NCBI GenBank assembly: GCA_015179025.1
Contig: WHUX01000223.1
Span: forward strand, 1 to 64,000
Direction: 5' to 3'
Origin: Terfezia claveryi
Lineage: Eukaryota > Ascomycota > Pezizomycetes > Pezizales > Pezizaceae
Length of the DNA stretch: 64,000 bases
The notes beneath the pieces were generated by a model. The model saw only the letters and a program-made list of their open reading frames with translations. It was not told the DNA's origin and searched no databases. How positions within the stretch are numbered: position 1 is the stretch's first letter; every line of letters starts with the position of its first letter. Of the stretch, positions 1 through 12,364 are shown piece after piece. The position numbers were made by a program, and so were the translations under genes.

Positions 1-608
1 TTTTTGGAACAAGTGGTAATGGCAGCAGTATGAATTAGAATTGTATTACTACTGCTGGTAGTTGCAGCTAGTTGTTGAGGTGTATTCTATAGTTGTTGTA
101 GGGCAACAGGAGTATCCTTGATCTCCTGTTCTATTTGTCAGGTACTCATTTATTTGGTAGAGTTACTGGACTGAATGCTAGGTTAAAGAGAGAAGTATGT
201 CAGCCTGTCAGTATTCTATCTCTTTGCCTATTCCTTGATTTCATGGATAGCTTCTTTGTAGCTGAGAGCTTGTAGAGGTGAATATGCTTGTGCTTATTGT
301 ACTGGTGCTAGTTTCTTTCAAGACTCATTTGCGGATATGAGATGTTTAATATGAGACGTAAGGAATTTCTCCTCCTTCTTAAGAACTAAGGCTGACAGAT
401 AACAGTTTAAACTACCATATCTGAGATAGTTGTAAATTATGTATGTTTCGATAGTGAACATACAGTTGTTCATAGCGTGGGAACTGCCATGAGTGGGACA
501 GTAGAAATCTTAACAAAAGGACCAATGTATCCTTTTGTGTTTTTGCCAATTACTATAAGCTAGGTTAATAGCAATTTCCTTCACTTCTTTAGGAGTGAGG
601 GTATTTTG

Positions 609-2270
609 TTAAATGTTTTCAGAAGAGGAAGGCCTATATCTTAGTCTATGAACTGTTAAAGGTTTGTTCTTGTTTATATTATATACACAATCATACCCTC
701 TAAAAACCTTTTCTAGAATGGTGGACAGAGTCTTATTGTCTGAGGACTCTTCTTCTTTCATCATGTTATATTCACTTTCTTTATCTTGAATGTCCTCAAA
801 GTATGGACAGAAAATATGGTGTCCAAGTTCTTTAGCTCTTCCATGACATTTATTAAAATTGCAGTTGATATACTTAAAATTGATAGTTCTGTGAGAAACT
901 ATATTGTTCGGATCGGAGGTTTCCGGAAAATTGAAAGTTCTTAAAGCATTGGTAGAGATATTATAGTTGTAGGTATAGTTGGGAGAATCGATGCTGTTGT
1001 AAATATAATTATCCTTGGTGATGGGAGTATCTAAGTATTTATGCTTTTTTGATAGAGTGTCTGCTATCAAATTTTTCTTTTCTGCAATATACTATATGTC
1101 TGTATTAAATTCCATTAGATAATCCTGCCATCACCTCAATTTCTGACTTGTAGGCATTTTAGTATAGAAGGTTACTAATAGCTTATAGTCAGTAAGGATA
1201 GTGAACTTGTGACTTCTTAATTATGCTTTAAAAAATTTCAATGAGTCAATAATTGCTAATAATTCCTTTTGAAAGGTAGGATAATTGAGTTATATGAGAT
1301 TAAATTTTCTAGAGTAGAAGTAAGATGGTCTGATGTACATCAATAGTCCTTGACCTATCTACGATCCTAGTCCTACATTACTAGTATCACAGACTAAATA
1401 TTTGGGTTTGATAGATTCATTATTATAGGGTTTTAAAATATATGGGGAATTTATGTGTTCCTTAAGTTTTTCAAATGCTGCATTATGAGTATCTGTTGAT
1501 TCCCATTTCTTTGTTTCTCCTTACAGTTCTGATAGGGTACTTATATACAATGCTAAGTCAGGAAAAAATCTACTGAGAAAATTAACAATTTCAAGAAATC
1601 CTCTAAGATCCTTTATTCTTATAGGAGTTGGAAATATTAATATAGTAGTCCTCTTCTCTGAGTCTACATATAATCTATCTAATATTAATATATGTCTTAA
1701 GATTTCCAATCTTAGAGTAAAGAACTAGCATTTACTTTCTTTGAGATAGAATTTCTCATCTTATAGACGTTGAAGTACCTTCTTCTGTAATTTTACATAT
1801 TCTTTATATATTTTTGAGAATATAATAATATCATCAATATAGATAATTAAATTTTTATAGACCATGTCCTTAAAAATTTCATGCCTAATGTAAACTATGG
1901 TAGCTGGTATGTTACGATCCCCTTGTTGTATAACTATACTTCTAAAATATCCCATATGACATAAAAACGAATAGTGTTGCTTATATTCTTTATTATTTCT
2001 GATATCAAAAAATCCATTGGCTAAGTCTATCTTAGTACAAATGGGATTCTCTGCTACTAGTTCAATTGCTTTATTAATATCTAGCAATGGGGTATGGTCT
2101 GGTTTGACAGATAAATTGCAGTCTCGACAGTTATTGACATGTTGGCTTCTTCCGTTTATCTTATTTAGGGATAGTAAACATGACAACAATATTTGTGTCA
2201 TTTTCTACTCTATATATGCGACCTGATACTTCTTCTTTGACTAATTTATTATAGATTTGTTGTCTAAATC
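609..2270 (-). pseudogene. Gypsy copy 1 reverse transcriptase and RNase H relic
   Basis: Read on the minus strand, 2201-1761 holds the RT fingers and palm: a CTKIDLANGFFDI segment (first catalytic Asp), a QGDRN-PAT segment, and the catalytic box IYIDDIIIFS (normal form YxDD). At 1709-1521 the RT connection follows, with RGFLEIVNFLSRFFPDL. From about 1500 to 1070 an RNase H is readable through several stops (KPKYLVCDTSN, FQKELLAIIDSLKFF, FTILTDYKLL), ending at 1070 with the usual post-RNase H signature IADTLSKKHKY. The 609-1070 ORF is the linker toward the integrase. Frame breaks at about 1740, 1500 and within RNase H make it non-functional. The family assignment is confident; exact borders are approximate. 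Confidence 0.8.
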
Positions 2271-2599
2271 AATGTCCTAAAGGTCACCATTTTGGTATCT
2301 AAGTAGCTCTAGCTTTTGGTTTGATAGAGTGATTAATCCTTCCTAGTGGTGGTAATTCCCATGGAATTGTTTTGGGAAATAATAATGGTAATTTCGTTAC
2401 AGAGTTGAATTGTTTCTGTACTATAGAAACAGCTGTCACAAGTTCTCTTTCTGAATCGGTATTTTTTATATCACTAATATTTTCTCAATTATCTAGTTTA
2501 CTATAATCTGTAACTGATTCATAGCTGACTTGTGTATATGCTGATTTTATACCATTTGCTATGGTTCTAGATCCCTTTCATATACTTAGCTGGAATTGA

Positions 2600-5120
2600 G
2601 GAATATTTTCCAGTTGGATAGTGACTAGTTCCTAATAGGCAGGAATTATTGCTCACACTTTGCTGAGAGTGGGTTCTCCTAATATCATATTCTATCTAGT
2701 CAAATGAGCTACATAGAATATTCATTCTTCTACATAACCTATTCAATCAAGTTTGATAGTACAAGCTTTATCTATTGTTTTTTTAGAGCCTTTAATTACT
2801 GTATTTAATGATTTCTTCTTGATACTTCTAGTCAGTATTTTGTATAGGTATACAAATTAAGAATTAATTAAGTCTCCTACTTTTGTTTGGAGATCAATTA
2901 GAGCTAGTGTAGGGTGTTCATTAGCTCTAATGAATATCTTACTAAAATCCAGTACCTGTTTTGATAAGGGTTGTTCCTTAATTTTATTCTTGTTGTTTTT
3001 GCTTTTGGTAGCTATCAGTATAGCTAAATCTTATGTAGCTGTATGCATGGGTACCTTATTTTGTCGTTTCCTACAGTCCATATAAGAGTGTCTAGGGTTC
3101 TAATACCATAGACATTTCTTGTCTCTAATTAATTGTATCTTCATCTCCTGATCCAATTTTTTTGTAATAGTGTCCCAATCTAAGTCCTTCCATTTTTTTG
3201 TATTGGGTTTGGTGTTGAGATTGCTACTAGGATTAGGTCCTGTTATGTATCATTGATTCTGGTCTCTGCATAGACTGTGATTCTGATTTTCATTCCGAGG
3301 GTGTTGTTGTCATGATATATTTGGTATGAGTGGTGGGATAATATCTTTCTTTAAAGCTTTATATAACTGCACTTAATATACAAGCTGATCATATAACCAT
3401 TCTTCTTTAATTAAAGGAATTATTGTAGCTGACATATATAGTGGCAGGTAATTAAGAAACTTTCTTCTTTTTACTTCCTACAATATTGATTGTTTACTAT
3501 CTTTGTCAATTAATTTGATTTGTATTTCAGTAAGCCAGTTGGCAAACTGTTTAATTCTCATTTGACATCCATCCTTATATGGTATGGCTGTCTCCCATTG
3601 TTTCCACAAAATGTCCTTACTAGTAGAGAGTATTAGAACATTTCTTAGCACTAGTATAAATCTAAAGAATATTACATTCTTTTCTTTCTCTCTTAGGAAT
3701 TGATTATACATAATAAGCATTCTTTCTTCCATTCTGAATTCAATAATTTCCAAAGCTATAGCATCTTCTAAATCTATTCCTTTGATAACTAACCAATATT
3801 ATATTTCTGTAGGCCAAAAGTAAAAATATTATGAGTCTTGCTATTTTTTGTATTCTCCTATTATTTTTTCTAGTAGATCAATCTTTATTCCTTTTAAAGT
3901 ATTCGTTGCTTTATGGTTACCCATTGTAACCATTCTTGTTGTAGATTCCTATTGGTGGTATTTAATAGATTTTTCTCATTTCAGTTTTCTTTTTAGACCT
4001 TGACTTGCAACTGATAATATCTTATTATAGTCCAAGCTATCATCTCCACTATCATCGGCATCTTGTCCTCCTCCTTACGATTTCTGCTTTTGCTGGTTTA
4101 GTTTTATGTCTAAATCATTATTGTCTTCTGGTAATTCTATATCTTCTAGTAGTTGGTCTTTATCATCTGGTTCTTTGGCTAACCTAGTCCTCCTTTCTGG
4201 TGTCTCAGGTCCTCAACCTTTGCCTTTCAATTGATCTTTTGGTGTTCTCAGGAATGCTCTAAGAAGTTCTTTGCTAAGACTCAAAAAATCCTCTACAGTA
4301 TATGCTGATTCTTTTAGATAAGTGCCACTCTTCATGAATGCTATTATTTCTTCTCAATTATTTATTACTCAATTCAGTTTTCTTAGAAAAGGAACAACAG
4401 GTTTCTTTAATTCCTTACTTAAAAATGTATTCATTTCTAAGTCCTTTTCTTTAAATGGATATGGTATTAGCTATAAATAGTATTTTACTATGGCTTCTAT
4501 TAAAAGTTGAGTATCTTCAGGATGATACTATTGGGCATGTCCTATTGAGCATGTATATTTTATAATCTTCTTAATTGTTAGAAGATGTCTGTCCCAAAAT
4601 TCTTCTAGTACAAGAGGCAATATCATACTAAATTATAGTTTGGTTTCTATTCCACCTAGTTCTCTTATTTCTATATCCATAGGCAGATTTATTTCCCCTT
4701 CCATGTTAGGAACTATAAATCTGTTCTTTCTGAGAGTTTCTTATACTAATTTCTTAATATCTTGAGGTAATATAGTTAACCACCTCGATCTCTTAGTCTT
4801 TTTACTAAGTTTAGATGCTATTAATATCTGATTTTGTTATCTACTTGCAACCAAATGCAGCTAGTTATGCGATATGATCATCGAGTTACTTTTCTTCTTT
4901 GGCACCTTACTGTGCTGATGGTGTAGTGGTAAATGATCCTTATGATCTCCCTTTGACTAATAGTTCTGTTGGTTCAGTAGCTCACTCAGTTAGTAAGGCT
5001 GGATGTCAGGATCCTGATGTTTCTTATAGTCCTAGTTTTTCTTCATCAACTGGTCTAGAATCTAGTTCTAGTTATTCTAGCAAAGTGTCACTTTTTCTAA
5101 TTGTTGTATTGAGGTAGATA
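2600..5120 (-). pseudogene. Gypsy copy 1 gag and protease region relic
   Basis: No long frame survives. A CX2CX4HX4C zinc knuckle can be recognised at 3114-3073 on the minus strand (KCLW...NPRHSYMDC) although the second cysteine is now Tyr and the next codon is a stop; both fit G-to-A and C-to-T changes. The 3753-3478 fragment (91 residues, FANWLTEI near its end) is capsid-like gag. The aspartic protease should lie at about 2.6-2.95 kb, between zinc knuckle and RT, but I cannot point to an intact active site. The stretch 3.9-5.1 kb is the N-terminal part of gag, too decayed to translate usefully. Confidence 0.55.
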
Positions 5121-5373
5121 TTAAGGGCGCAGAGGTATTGGTAAAGATATCTGGGCCTAAAGACTGTTCTGATAGAGGCAATTCTTTTCTAGAGGAAATG
5201 GCTGCAGTAGAGGCAGCAAGATTTGAGTCTTGGGATTGTAACACTTGTTGTATAGACTACTTATTACAAGGACCTGGAGGGCCAGTTTTTCTATAGTGTA
5301 CTAGGTTTATAAATACAGATGTAATGGTGGTTGCTAGGAGTATAAGATGATTTATCGATCTTATTGGGAAAAG

Positions 5374-6247
5374 TGTTGTGAACGAGGGTGGTATTGTTTA
5401 ATATGGGATACTACAGCCCATTAGAGCTCTGCTTAGCTTGCTTCTAAGTCTTTTGTATTATACTGTAGTTGATAGTCCAAGGTCTTATTGTTGGATTTCA
5501 TTGGCTAGCTAGTTGAATAACTATATCGATTATATATATATACTTGTCTTTGTCGAATTTTATACACTTACGTGAGTGTAATAAAGGTATCCGAAAATTA
5601 ATTAGGCCTTGTATTTAAGTGTAAAGATTAGGTAAGTAAGTTAAAAAAAATGTAATGAATAGTACTAGACAGTATTCATTCAATACCATTTATACAAACT
5701 ATATGTGTAGGCATGGACATTTGTGTATTTCAGTTCTACTGAAGTAAGATCTCTGAAGTATAGGGAGATTACTATATGGGACATTCCTAGAGGGAACAGT
5801 AATTAACTAGTATAATCTATCTTATATGATTTGTACTATCTAAGCTATATCATCTTAATCTGATCAGTATATAGGCTTGCTCGCTACTGTATGCTTTCTT
5901 GTTGCTTATAGATTCTAGAGGGAATGTAGCAGCCTATTTATACTCCTCTGAGATCTGATGACTAAGGAAATAAATACAATAAAGGGTAGTACACTAGAAG
6001 GTAGTATGCTATACAAAAGAAGTCATGTGGCTATAGTAATGAGTCACATGTCCTAAGCAATGGTCATGTGGCCAAAGTAATGAGTCACACACCTTAAACA
6101 AAGGTTATGCAGCTATAATAAGGGTGTGCTTATATAACAAGTTCTATAGAATTTCTCATGCCAAATTCCGCATGCTATGGATACTTATAAAGCCCTAAGA
6201 GGTGGTAGAAGTCTAGTCCTTCAACTAAGAGGCTTAGTTACATAACA
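5374..6247 (-). repeat. Probable 5' LTR of gypsy copy 1
   Basis: The block lies just upstream (minus orientation) of gag. In minus orientation it begins TGTTATGTAAC and ends TTCACAACA, giving TG...CA ends and the short inverted terminus TGTT/AACA. It contains short direct repeats around GTGACTCAT, seen in plus orientation as two ATGAGTCACA motifs at about 6038-6091. The partner LTR is outside the window, so the borders rest on termini and position only. No tRNA-complementary primer site with TGG is visible next to its inner end. Confidence 0.5.
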
Positions 6248-6319
6248 TAATAGTAATATAGGAAATACAAAAGTATATAATCAATTATATAAGTAATAAA
6301 ATAATATTCTCCATTATAG

Positions 6320-6838
6320 TTTGCTATGTTCTGAATATCTGCTGCACTTTGCTAGATAAATTCTGTATGTACTAATTGTGTCTATTGTAGCTGCTGTACT
6401 TGTGCAAGTGCAGCTTGCTTTTCTGCTTCTAGTCACTGAACTTGTACCTTTATAGCAGCCTATCTAAGATCAATGGGAGTTTGGTGGTAAGCTACTGGTT
6501 GCTTACCTTTGGTGAAGGGTCCTAGATTGGTAGAAGGAGCTACTGATGGGACGATTGATTGAATAATAGGTTTAGGAGAGGAGGAGGATATCGATCTAAG
6601 TCCTATTTGTTGACGGAGGGTGCCCCAATATTCTTGGAACTGCAGAATATAAGATAAAGGGGCATAATACTGCTCAATAAACTGTTCAGCTCATTACTGT
6701 ACTTAGACAATACTATCATTGTCTGTATTAGCTATAGGCTCATCGGAGGCTTCACTAAGTAATCCTTTCAACATCAATATAGTTATAAGGGATTATAGGA
6801 TGTTGGTGTCTATAGAGGTGTATAGACAAGCAGTATAA
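6320..6838 (-). pseudogene. Gypsy copy 2: 5' gag fragment
   Basis: This stretch is alignable by eye to the start of gag in the chromovirus at 23.0-23.5 kb: both have, in plus orientation, GGTTGCTT followed by a GATTGAATAATAGG/GATCGAATAATGGG block and end next to an LTR of the same family. It is interrupted on the left by the LTR of gypsy copy 1, suggesting copy 1 inserted into copy 2. Only the first part of gag remains in the window. Confidence 0.6.
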
Positions 6839-7450
6839 TATTACAGGTGAGCTGCATCTACAGAAATACTTTTAGAGAAATAGATAGATAGTTGTGGAGT
6901 GAAGTATAAATAAAGCTATAACTTGGGTATATTACAGACTCAATAAGTATAAAGCTATATAAGACTTAGAACACTACTTGGGTTTTATTATATTAACTAT
7001 ATTAAAGCAATAGCTTATATAGAAGCATTAATCTGATAACTCATTATTAGATCTGACGACACTTCCTATAATGGCTTAGTAGCAATAATATCAGGTGGTT
7101 GCCTAGAACAGGAAGACGCTTCCTGTTTAGGAACTCTACAGTCTAACATATATTGATTAGATAGCCCAAACTACAACACATTGCAGTCAGGCTGATATAC
7201 ATAAGCTGAACTTAAATATAACAAATAATAACTCATAAATAATGAACATAAGAACTTAATGGATATCTATAAAAGAGAGTACATATATGAGAACGTATTT
7301 AAAGGTCATACACTTCCTTGAGCCAATACTCATCTATCTCAGATACATTACCTATATCTGTATGGTTGATCAGGCTATATCAGTTAGTAGCCGTAACTAG
7401 GTATTAGGATATTCCCTAAAGAGGGTAAGTCTCTTACCTAAGCTATAACA
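6839..7450 (-). repeat. 5' LTR of gypsy copy 2 (chromovirus family)
   Basis: It aligns along its whole length (612 bp) with the two 624-bp LTRs at 17542-18165 and 23522-24145. Shared landmarks are the ACTTAGAACACTACTTGG-type block, the TAATCTGATAACTCATTATTAGATCTGACGA region (more than one block) and the terminal GCTATAACA. It is more diverged and AT-richer than the other two, and its left terminal TG has become TA. It is therefore an older copy of the same family. Confidence 0.75.
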
Positions 7451-7871
7451 TTTATACTCAAAATATATATATTAGCTTATATTTGAGATATCTAGTATTA
7501 TACTTAAGACTTGTATATTATTTATAAGTAAAATTAACAATTGTCAACAAATGATTAATACTATATTTACTACAAGTATAGCTACTATTCACTTCATACT
7601 CTCATAAAATATTATATCCTATGAATCACTGAGACAATTTAAATGTTATATTATAGCAGCAACAAAGCTAAAAGCAGTAACAACACTAACATAACAACAC
7701 CAACACTTGGTAGCAAGGGTCTTGATGGCTATTATTATAGTACAACATTCTGATCAAGAATGTATAAATATATATCATAATATTATGTATGAAGACATGT
7801 ATATATATAAGTAGGTATATTATGATCATGTTGTCAGTTTTTGTAAATACATACCTCATCTATAAACAACC

Positions 7872-9852
7872 ATGCTTCCAAAACGCATGTATCCTCCAGA
7901 GGCTTTTCTATTACTAAAGGCTCCTCCAAAAAAATACAAATGTTCCCTAAAGCTAAAAGCAGCTCCAAAGCCAAAAGCAACTCTAAAGCCAAAGGCAGCT
8001 CCAAAGCCAAAGATAGCTCCGTAATTAAAGGCAGCTCCAAAGCTAAAAGCAGCTCCAAACCCAAAGTCAGCTCCAAAGCCAAAGGCAGCTTCAAAGCCAA
8101 AGGCAAAAAAACGTAAGGCTTTAGCAGATTTGGACCTGAATGTACTGATACCAGAAGTATATATACTAATACTACTGGAGGAGTACACACCATTAGAGCT
8201 TGATGAGTATAATGCAAAATCACTACTTCTACTACAGTCAACCTCTTTAATTAAGTACTTTAGCTACTTTTTTAACTTGAAGATCTAGGAGGTTCTTTGT
8301 AATAGCACTAATACATATCAAGCCTCCAAACAGATCACTCAGGCTATGGAGTCTAGTAAGTAAATATGGAAGCCAGTGACTATTAGGAACCTCAAGATAT
8401 AGATAGGGCTTGTTATCTATATGGGCATTGTTAATTGTCCAAGTGTAGAGGACTACTGGGTAGAATGCATATAGTAGAAGCTGATGGATACAATGGGATT
8501 GACTTGATTTCAGCAAATTCATCGATATATTTATATATCGATACTAGTAAGTGTACCAGTGCCAGCATTGCCAGCAGTGTCAGCATTGCCAGCAGCGCCA
8601 GCATCGCCAGTAGCGCCAGCATCACCAGTAGCACCAGCTTCACTAGCAGTACCAGTATCACTAGTAGTGCCAGCATCGCCAGTAGTAGTACCAGCACCAG
8701 TAGCATCAACACCAGTATCGCCAGCCACACTAGCGTCACTAGCAGTACTAGCATAGTATAAGAAGCTTGAACCGGTAGCATCTATACTAGCGAATTCCTT
8801 CAGATCAGCATATATACCATCAAGCAGTTATGCAATTGATGAGATAATGGTATAGTTTACAGGGCACTCAAAGTACTCATTAAAAATGTCAAACAAGCCA
8901 ATTAATAAGGGATATAAGATATTTACCATATATGATCATAGCTATATATATAGCTTTGAATTCTACTCTAGAGTTAATAAACCTTCTGGCACTATTGGAA
9001 CTAAGTCCGCCACCAATGCCTTTACTAATACCTCTACTAATGCCTCTACTAATGCCTCCCCCAATTTGGGATCTTACTCCAACATCTATAATATACTTGT
9101 GACTAGCAAAGCTATTGCCATATCATAAGTGCCAATATAGTATATATTTTAACAGTTTCTTTAGCAATACTACATTATTTGCAACTCTTCAAGAGTAAGG
9201 TATTGGTGCTTGTAGTACTGCATATAAAGCTTAGCTTCTAGTTAAACTATAAGCATATAAGGATAAGAGTAAAGATTTTAAGTGGGGTGACTTAGCCTTT
9301 GTTCCTAGAAATAATATCTTATATGTACAATGGCAAGATAATGCTGGGGTTTTCCTTATGACTATATTTTATAACCTTAATGATAGTGTAGTTACAAATC
9401 GGAAAAGACCTAAAAAAGGTATTCCTACTATTAGTGAGGTATTTAGTACTAATATGTAGAAGCTTCTTATAATCCCTCTTATGATTAATAATTTCAATAA
9501 TCATATGGAGGGGGTAGATATTGCTGATCAATTGTGATCATACTACTATATACAGCTAGTAAGTCGTCATTCATGGCTACTACTTTTTTATTGGCTATTA
9601 GATACAATACTTGTGAACAGCTATATATTGTATCGTATATATAATCCTTCTGTATCGCATAAGGAGTTTAGGCTTAATATAGGTTAAGCATTATAGAGTA
9701 CTATACTAGTACCAGTGGCTTTAAGTTTAGACCACTTACATATACTTGTCAAGAAAAAAGCTTATCAATTCTGCAAAGCAGCTAGTTGTACTTCTTGGAC
9801 ATATTATATATGCACTTATTATAAATTTCCATATTGTTTATTCTGTATATAG
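7872..9852 (+). pseudogene. piggyBac-like transposase (DDE_Tnp_1_7), left arm
   Basis: The frame starts at ATG 7872 with a Lys/Ala/Pro repeat region (7950-8110), then an N-terminal domain ending in GLVIYMGIVNCPSVEDYW (8407-8460), typical of DDE_Tnp_1_7. A serine/alanine-type low-complexity insert (8540-8760) separates it from the catalytic core: SSSYAIDEMMVYF (first Asp, about 8835), the MSNKPINKGYKIF segment (8888), DHSYIYSFEFYS, then HMEGVDIADQL (about 9510), a FYWLLDTILVNSYI segment and a cysteine-rich tail ending CLFCI at stop 9852. In-frame stops after 9456 and around 9535 and several shifts make it a pseudogene. The cut-and-paste role is family knowledge; no activity is expected here. 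Confidence 0.8.
8540..8760 (+). repeat. Imperfect CCAGCA/CACCAGTA tract inside the transposase
   Basis: About 220 bp of short degenerate units (CCAGCATTG, CCAGTAGCG, CCAGCATCA) keep open frames on both strands, which is why several spurious ORFs appear here. The inverse tract in the right arm is at 17180-17455 and is longer. It lies between the N-terminal and catalytic parts of the transposase. Confidence 0.75.
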
Positions 9853-10084
9853 ATAATAGATACAAATACTACTATTCTGCTAACTAGACTACATTCTACT
9901 AATGCTCTACCCTAATAATCTAAAGTTCACTACTGCTACTACCTATATAGTATATAGGTTGGTTAGTATCAATAGCAACTAAAGTATAAGGAGTGAGATA
10001 CTTACTTTTATCACACAAAGAGTCTAGCCCGTTATGATATATAAGAGGAAAGATAGGGAACAGTAATACAAAACAAATATAAGG

Positions 10085-10720
10085 ATACAAAGAAAAAACC
10101 CTTCCATAACCCTTCTTCCCACAGCCCTCCACTCCAACTCTACTTCCCCCCCTCCAACTCTCCCCTTCAACCCCCCCTCCCCCTCAACCCTCCCCTCCAA
10201 CTCCACCCCTCCCCTCTAACCCCGCCCCCTCTCCCAACCCTCCCCTCCAACCCCACCTCTCCCCTAGGCCTCCCTCCACTAGCTCTCCCATCTAACCTCG
10301 CCCTTCCCACCAGCCCTACCCACCAGCCCTCTCTACTAGGCCAGCCCTTCCTGCCTGCTAGCCCTGCCAACTTCGCCAGCCCTCCCTTCCTCCTACCAGC
10401 TCCTTTGCTAGCTCTGCCAACCCTGCTAGCTTCTCTACCAGCTCTACTAGCCCTGCCAGCTCTGCCCTCCCCCTGCTAGCTTCTCTGCCACCTCCTCTGC
10501 TAGCTCCTCCACTAGCTCCTCTGGCAGCTCCTCTACTAGCTCCTCTGCTAGCCCCGCCAGCTCTACTAGCCCTGCCCTCCTCCTGCTAGCTCCTCCATCA
10601 GCTCTGCCAACCCCACTAGCCCTGCCAACCCTGCCAGCTCTACTTTCCTGCTACCAGCTCCTTTGCTAGCCCTACCAGCTCTGACTAGCCATGTGAACTC
10701 AAAGGTAATATCTGTTTCTG
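10085..10720. repeat. C-rich polypyrimidine and CTAGCTCC-type minisatellite, left arm
   Basis: A tract of CCCTCC/CCAACC units passes into roughly 15-bp units built from CAGCTCCTCTGCTAGCTCC. It lies about 230 bp downstream of the transposase stop and mirrors the G-rich tract at 14950-15470. ORFs called on it are compositional artefacts. Confidence 0.8.
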
Positions 10721-10782
10721 AGATTTGAAACTTATTTGCTTACAGACCTGAATTACTAGGTTTCAGCCCTGCCAGCTCTCCC

Positions 10783-10850
10783 CTTTTTTTTTTCTATTTT
10801 TTTTTTCTCTTTTTTTTTTCTTTTTATTTTTTATTTTTTTGTTTTATAAA
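10783..10850. repeat. Oligo-T tract, left arm
   Basis: Runs of T broken by single C or A, mirrored by the A-run at 14788-14870 in the right arm. Confidence 0.85.
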
Positions 10851-11179
10851 AATTCTCTACTACCTTGGATTCCAAGCCCCCTATGAACATGTTGAATTAG
10901 GTATTGTTAGTCCCAAATTAGTAGACTCTATAATTGACTCCAAATTGGAGTCAATCTAATGATCATTCCACCTAACTCTCTCTCTTATTAAGAATAGAGG
11001 AGGAAGTTCACTGCCAGTGCAAAGCTAATAGACAGCTGGTTGATACTTGGACTGCTTACTGCAGTATTGCAATACCTATTCTACCTTAGTCTCTGCCAGA
11101 ACTTAAAAATCTATTGATTACTATAGAATAGTATTAATATCGATAGTTTAGGTTACACTAGTATCTTGATAGATAATAA

Positions 11180-11290
11180 TGCTAGTTGTAGTAGTAGTTT
11201 TAGTTATGATAGTGGTTTTGGTTGTAGTAGTGGAAGTAGTAATAGTAGTGGAAGTGGTAATAGTCATAGTAGTAGGAGTGGTCTTAACTA
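11180..11290. repeat. GTAGTAGTG-type trinucleotide tract, left arm
   Basis: Imperfect GTA/GTG/GAA triplets. The inverse copy, ACTACTACC, is at 14352-14450 in the right arm. Both arms keep open frames here by composition only. Confidence 0.7.
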
Positions 11291-11499
11291 CCTAGAACGA
11301 CAATATAATAAGAAGAATAGTAATAAAAGTGAGGTAGTATAGGTATATCTTATATATGGTTGGTTGGTATAATACAGTATTGTACTATAGAGGTGATTGT
11401 ATAATAAATGATATTGTATAGAGATGTATCAGGAAAAAAAAATGTTTATTAGGATATACTACCAAGCATCCAAATGTGAGTTTGTATTCTATTCATCCT

Positions 11500-11700
11500 G
11501 TATGTCTAAACGCACCAGAATATTGTCCACTCACTTGTGACGCAACACTAATGCTAGGCAGTTGCTCTCGCATCTGGATACACTAGAATGTTGCCCTCTT
11601 GCCTGGGACGCAACACCAATAGTTTGCAGTTGATCTCGCATCTGGGATATACTAGAATATTACCCCTATATTTAAGATGCAAGCATATATACAACCTTTG
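11500..11700. repeat. About 60-80-bp tandem units with GACGCAACAC, left arm
   Basis: Three units share a GACGCAACAC...GCAGTTG(C/A)TCTCGCATCTGG...ACTAGAAT pattern. The right arm carries an expanded inverse series at about 13720-13960. Confidence 0.65.
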
Positions 11701-11884
11701 TCTCGACATACTTGGTGGGTAAACACAACTTGCTTACAGCTTGCATCTGCTATGTTCTTATACCAGCTAGCTATATAGTCGAGTTTGCAACCTTTGAATA
11801 TACATGCAGCAGAAATATTCATTGTATTTACCAATTATTATATACACAAAGAGGAATTTAGCAATAGATATGTACACAGAAAAT

Positions 11885-12045
11885 GTGTACAGCAACACTC
11901 GCTCTAACCCTTAGCCTAAGCTTTGCTCTAACTCTCATTGTATCCATCACTCTAACTCTCGCTCTACCAACCAGACTACTCTTGCTCTAATACTCACTCT
12001 AATTCTCGCTCTAATGCTCTCTCTAATCCTCACTGTAATATGCTA
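11885..12045. repeat. Degenerate CTCTAA repeat, left arm
   Basis: Units close to CTCTAACTCTCG and CTCTAATACTCA, beginning with GCTCTAACCCTTAGCCTAAG. The inverse copy lies at 13405-13510. It resembles telomere-like or subtelomeric CTAACCC sequence only loosely; I do not claim a telomere remnant. Confidence 0.6.
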
Positions 12046-12364
12046 GAAATAATGAGCAAAGGCAAAAAGTATGGGAAAGAGAAGTATATATATAGGAAAA
12101 CTATAGTTGCTAAGGCTGACTGCTAAAGCCGACAATTTAGACTTTCTGAAGACAATGAGATAAGGGATAATAAGAGAAGTAGTACGATAGTGATTAATGG
12201 TACTCAGCCCCCCTTTCACACATGAGTGTGGTATTACTTAATGCCTGACTTAGTAATAGTCATATTGGGAAATTGTAGTCGTAGTACTGCGAATAAGACA
12301 AGTACTGGGATATATACAGAGTTCATGCTTTGTGATATATCCCATAAGAATTCATATATTCACA

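Larger units (their letters stand above)
1..6247 (-). mobile_element. Degenerate Ty3/gypsy LTR retrotransposon, copy 1 (partial)
   Basis: On the minus strand, gag, zinc knuckle, reverse transcriptase and RNase H segments follow one another from about 5.1 kb down to 0.6 kb, behind a probable 5' LTR at 5374-6247. The integrase and 3' LTR would lie left of the window. Stops and frameshifts break every domain, and base composition is strongly AT-rich. Several stops fit C-to-T decay; for example the zinc knuckle shows a TAG where CAG is expected and a TAT where TGT is expected. The element is therefore dead. Its order (gag-PR-RT-RH) and its RT/RNase H sequence fit Ty3/gypsy rather than copia. Confidence 0.8.
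7608..12358 (+). repeat. Left arm of the palindrome
   Basis: This 4.75-kb arm reads 5' to 3' from a terminal block (CCTATGAATCACTGAGAC at about 7620, matching the inverse of CCATGGATCG at about 24927) through the transposase, polypyrimidine tract and repeats into the central minisatellite. No TTAA piggyBac target site with an obvious terminal inverted CCCTAGA-like end could be fixed at its outer end. Confidence 0.8.

Noticed and set aside
10167..10370. Gly/Arg-rich minus-strand ORF
   Set aside because: Compositional artefact of the C-rich tract.
11961..12006. A nano-insert (CCAACCAGACT) between ACTCTCGCTCTA and ACTCTTGCTCTA
   Set aside because: The flanks belong to a CTCTAA repeat, so a flanking match is expected by chance.
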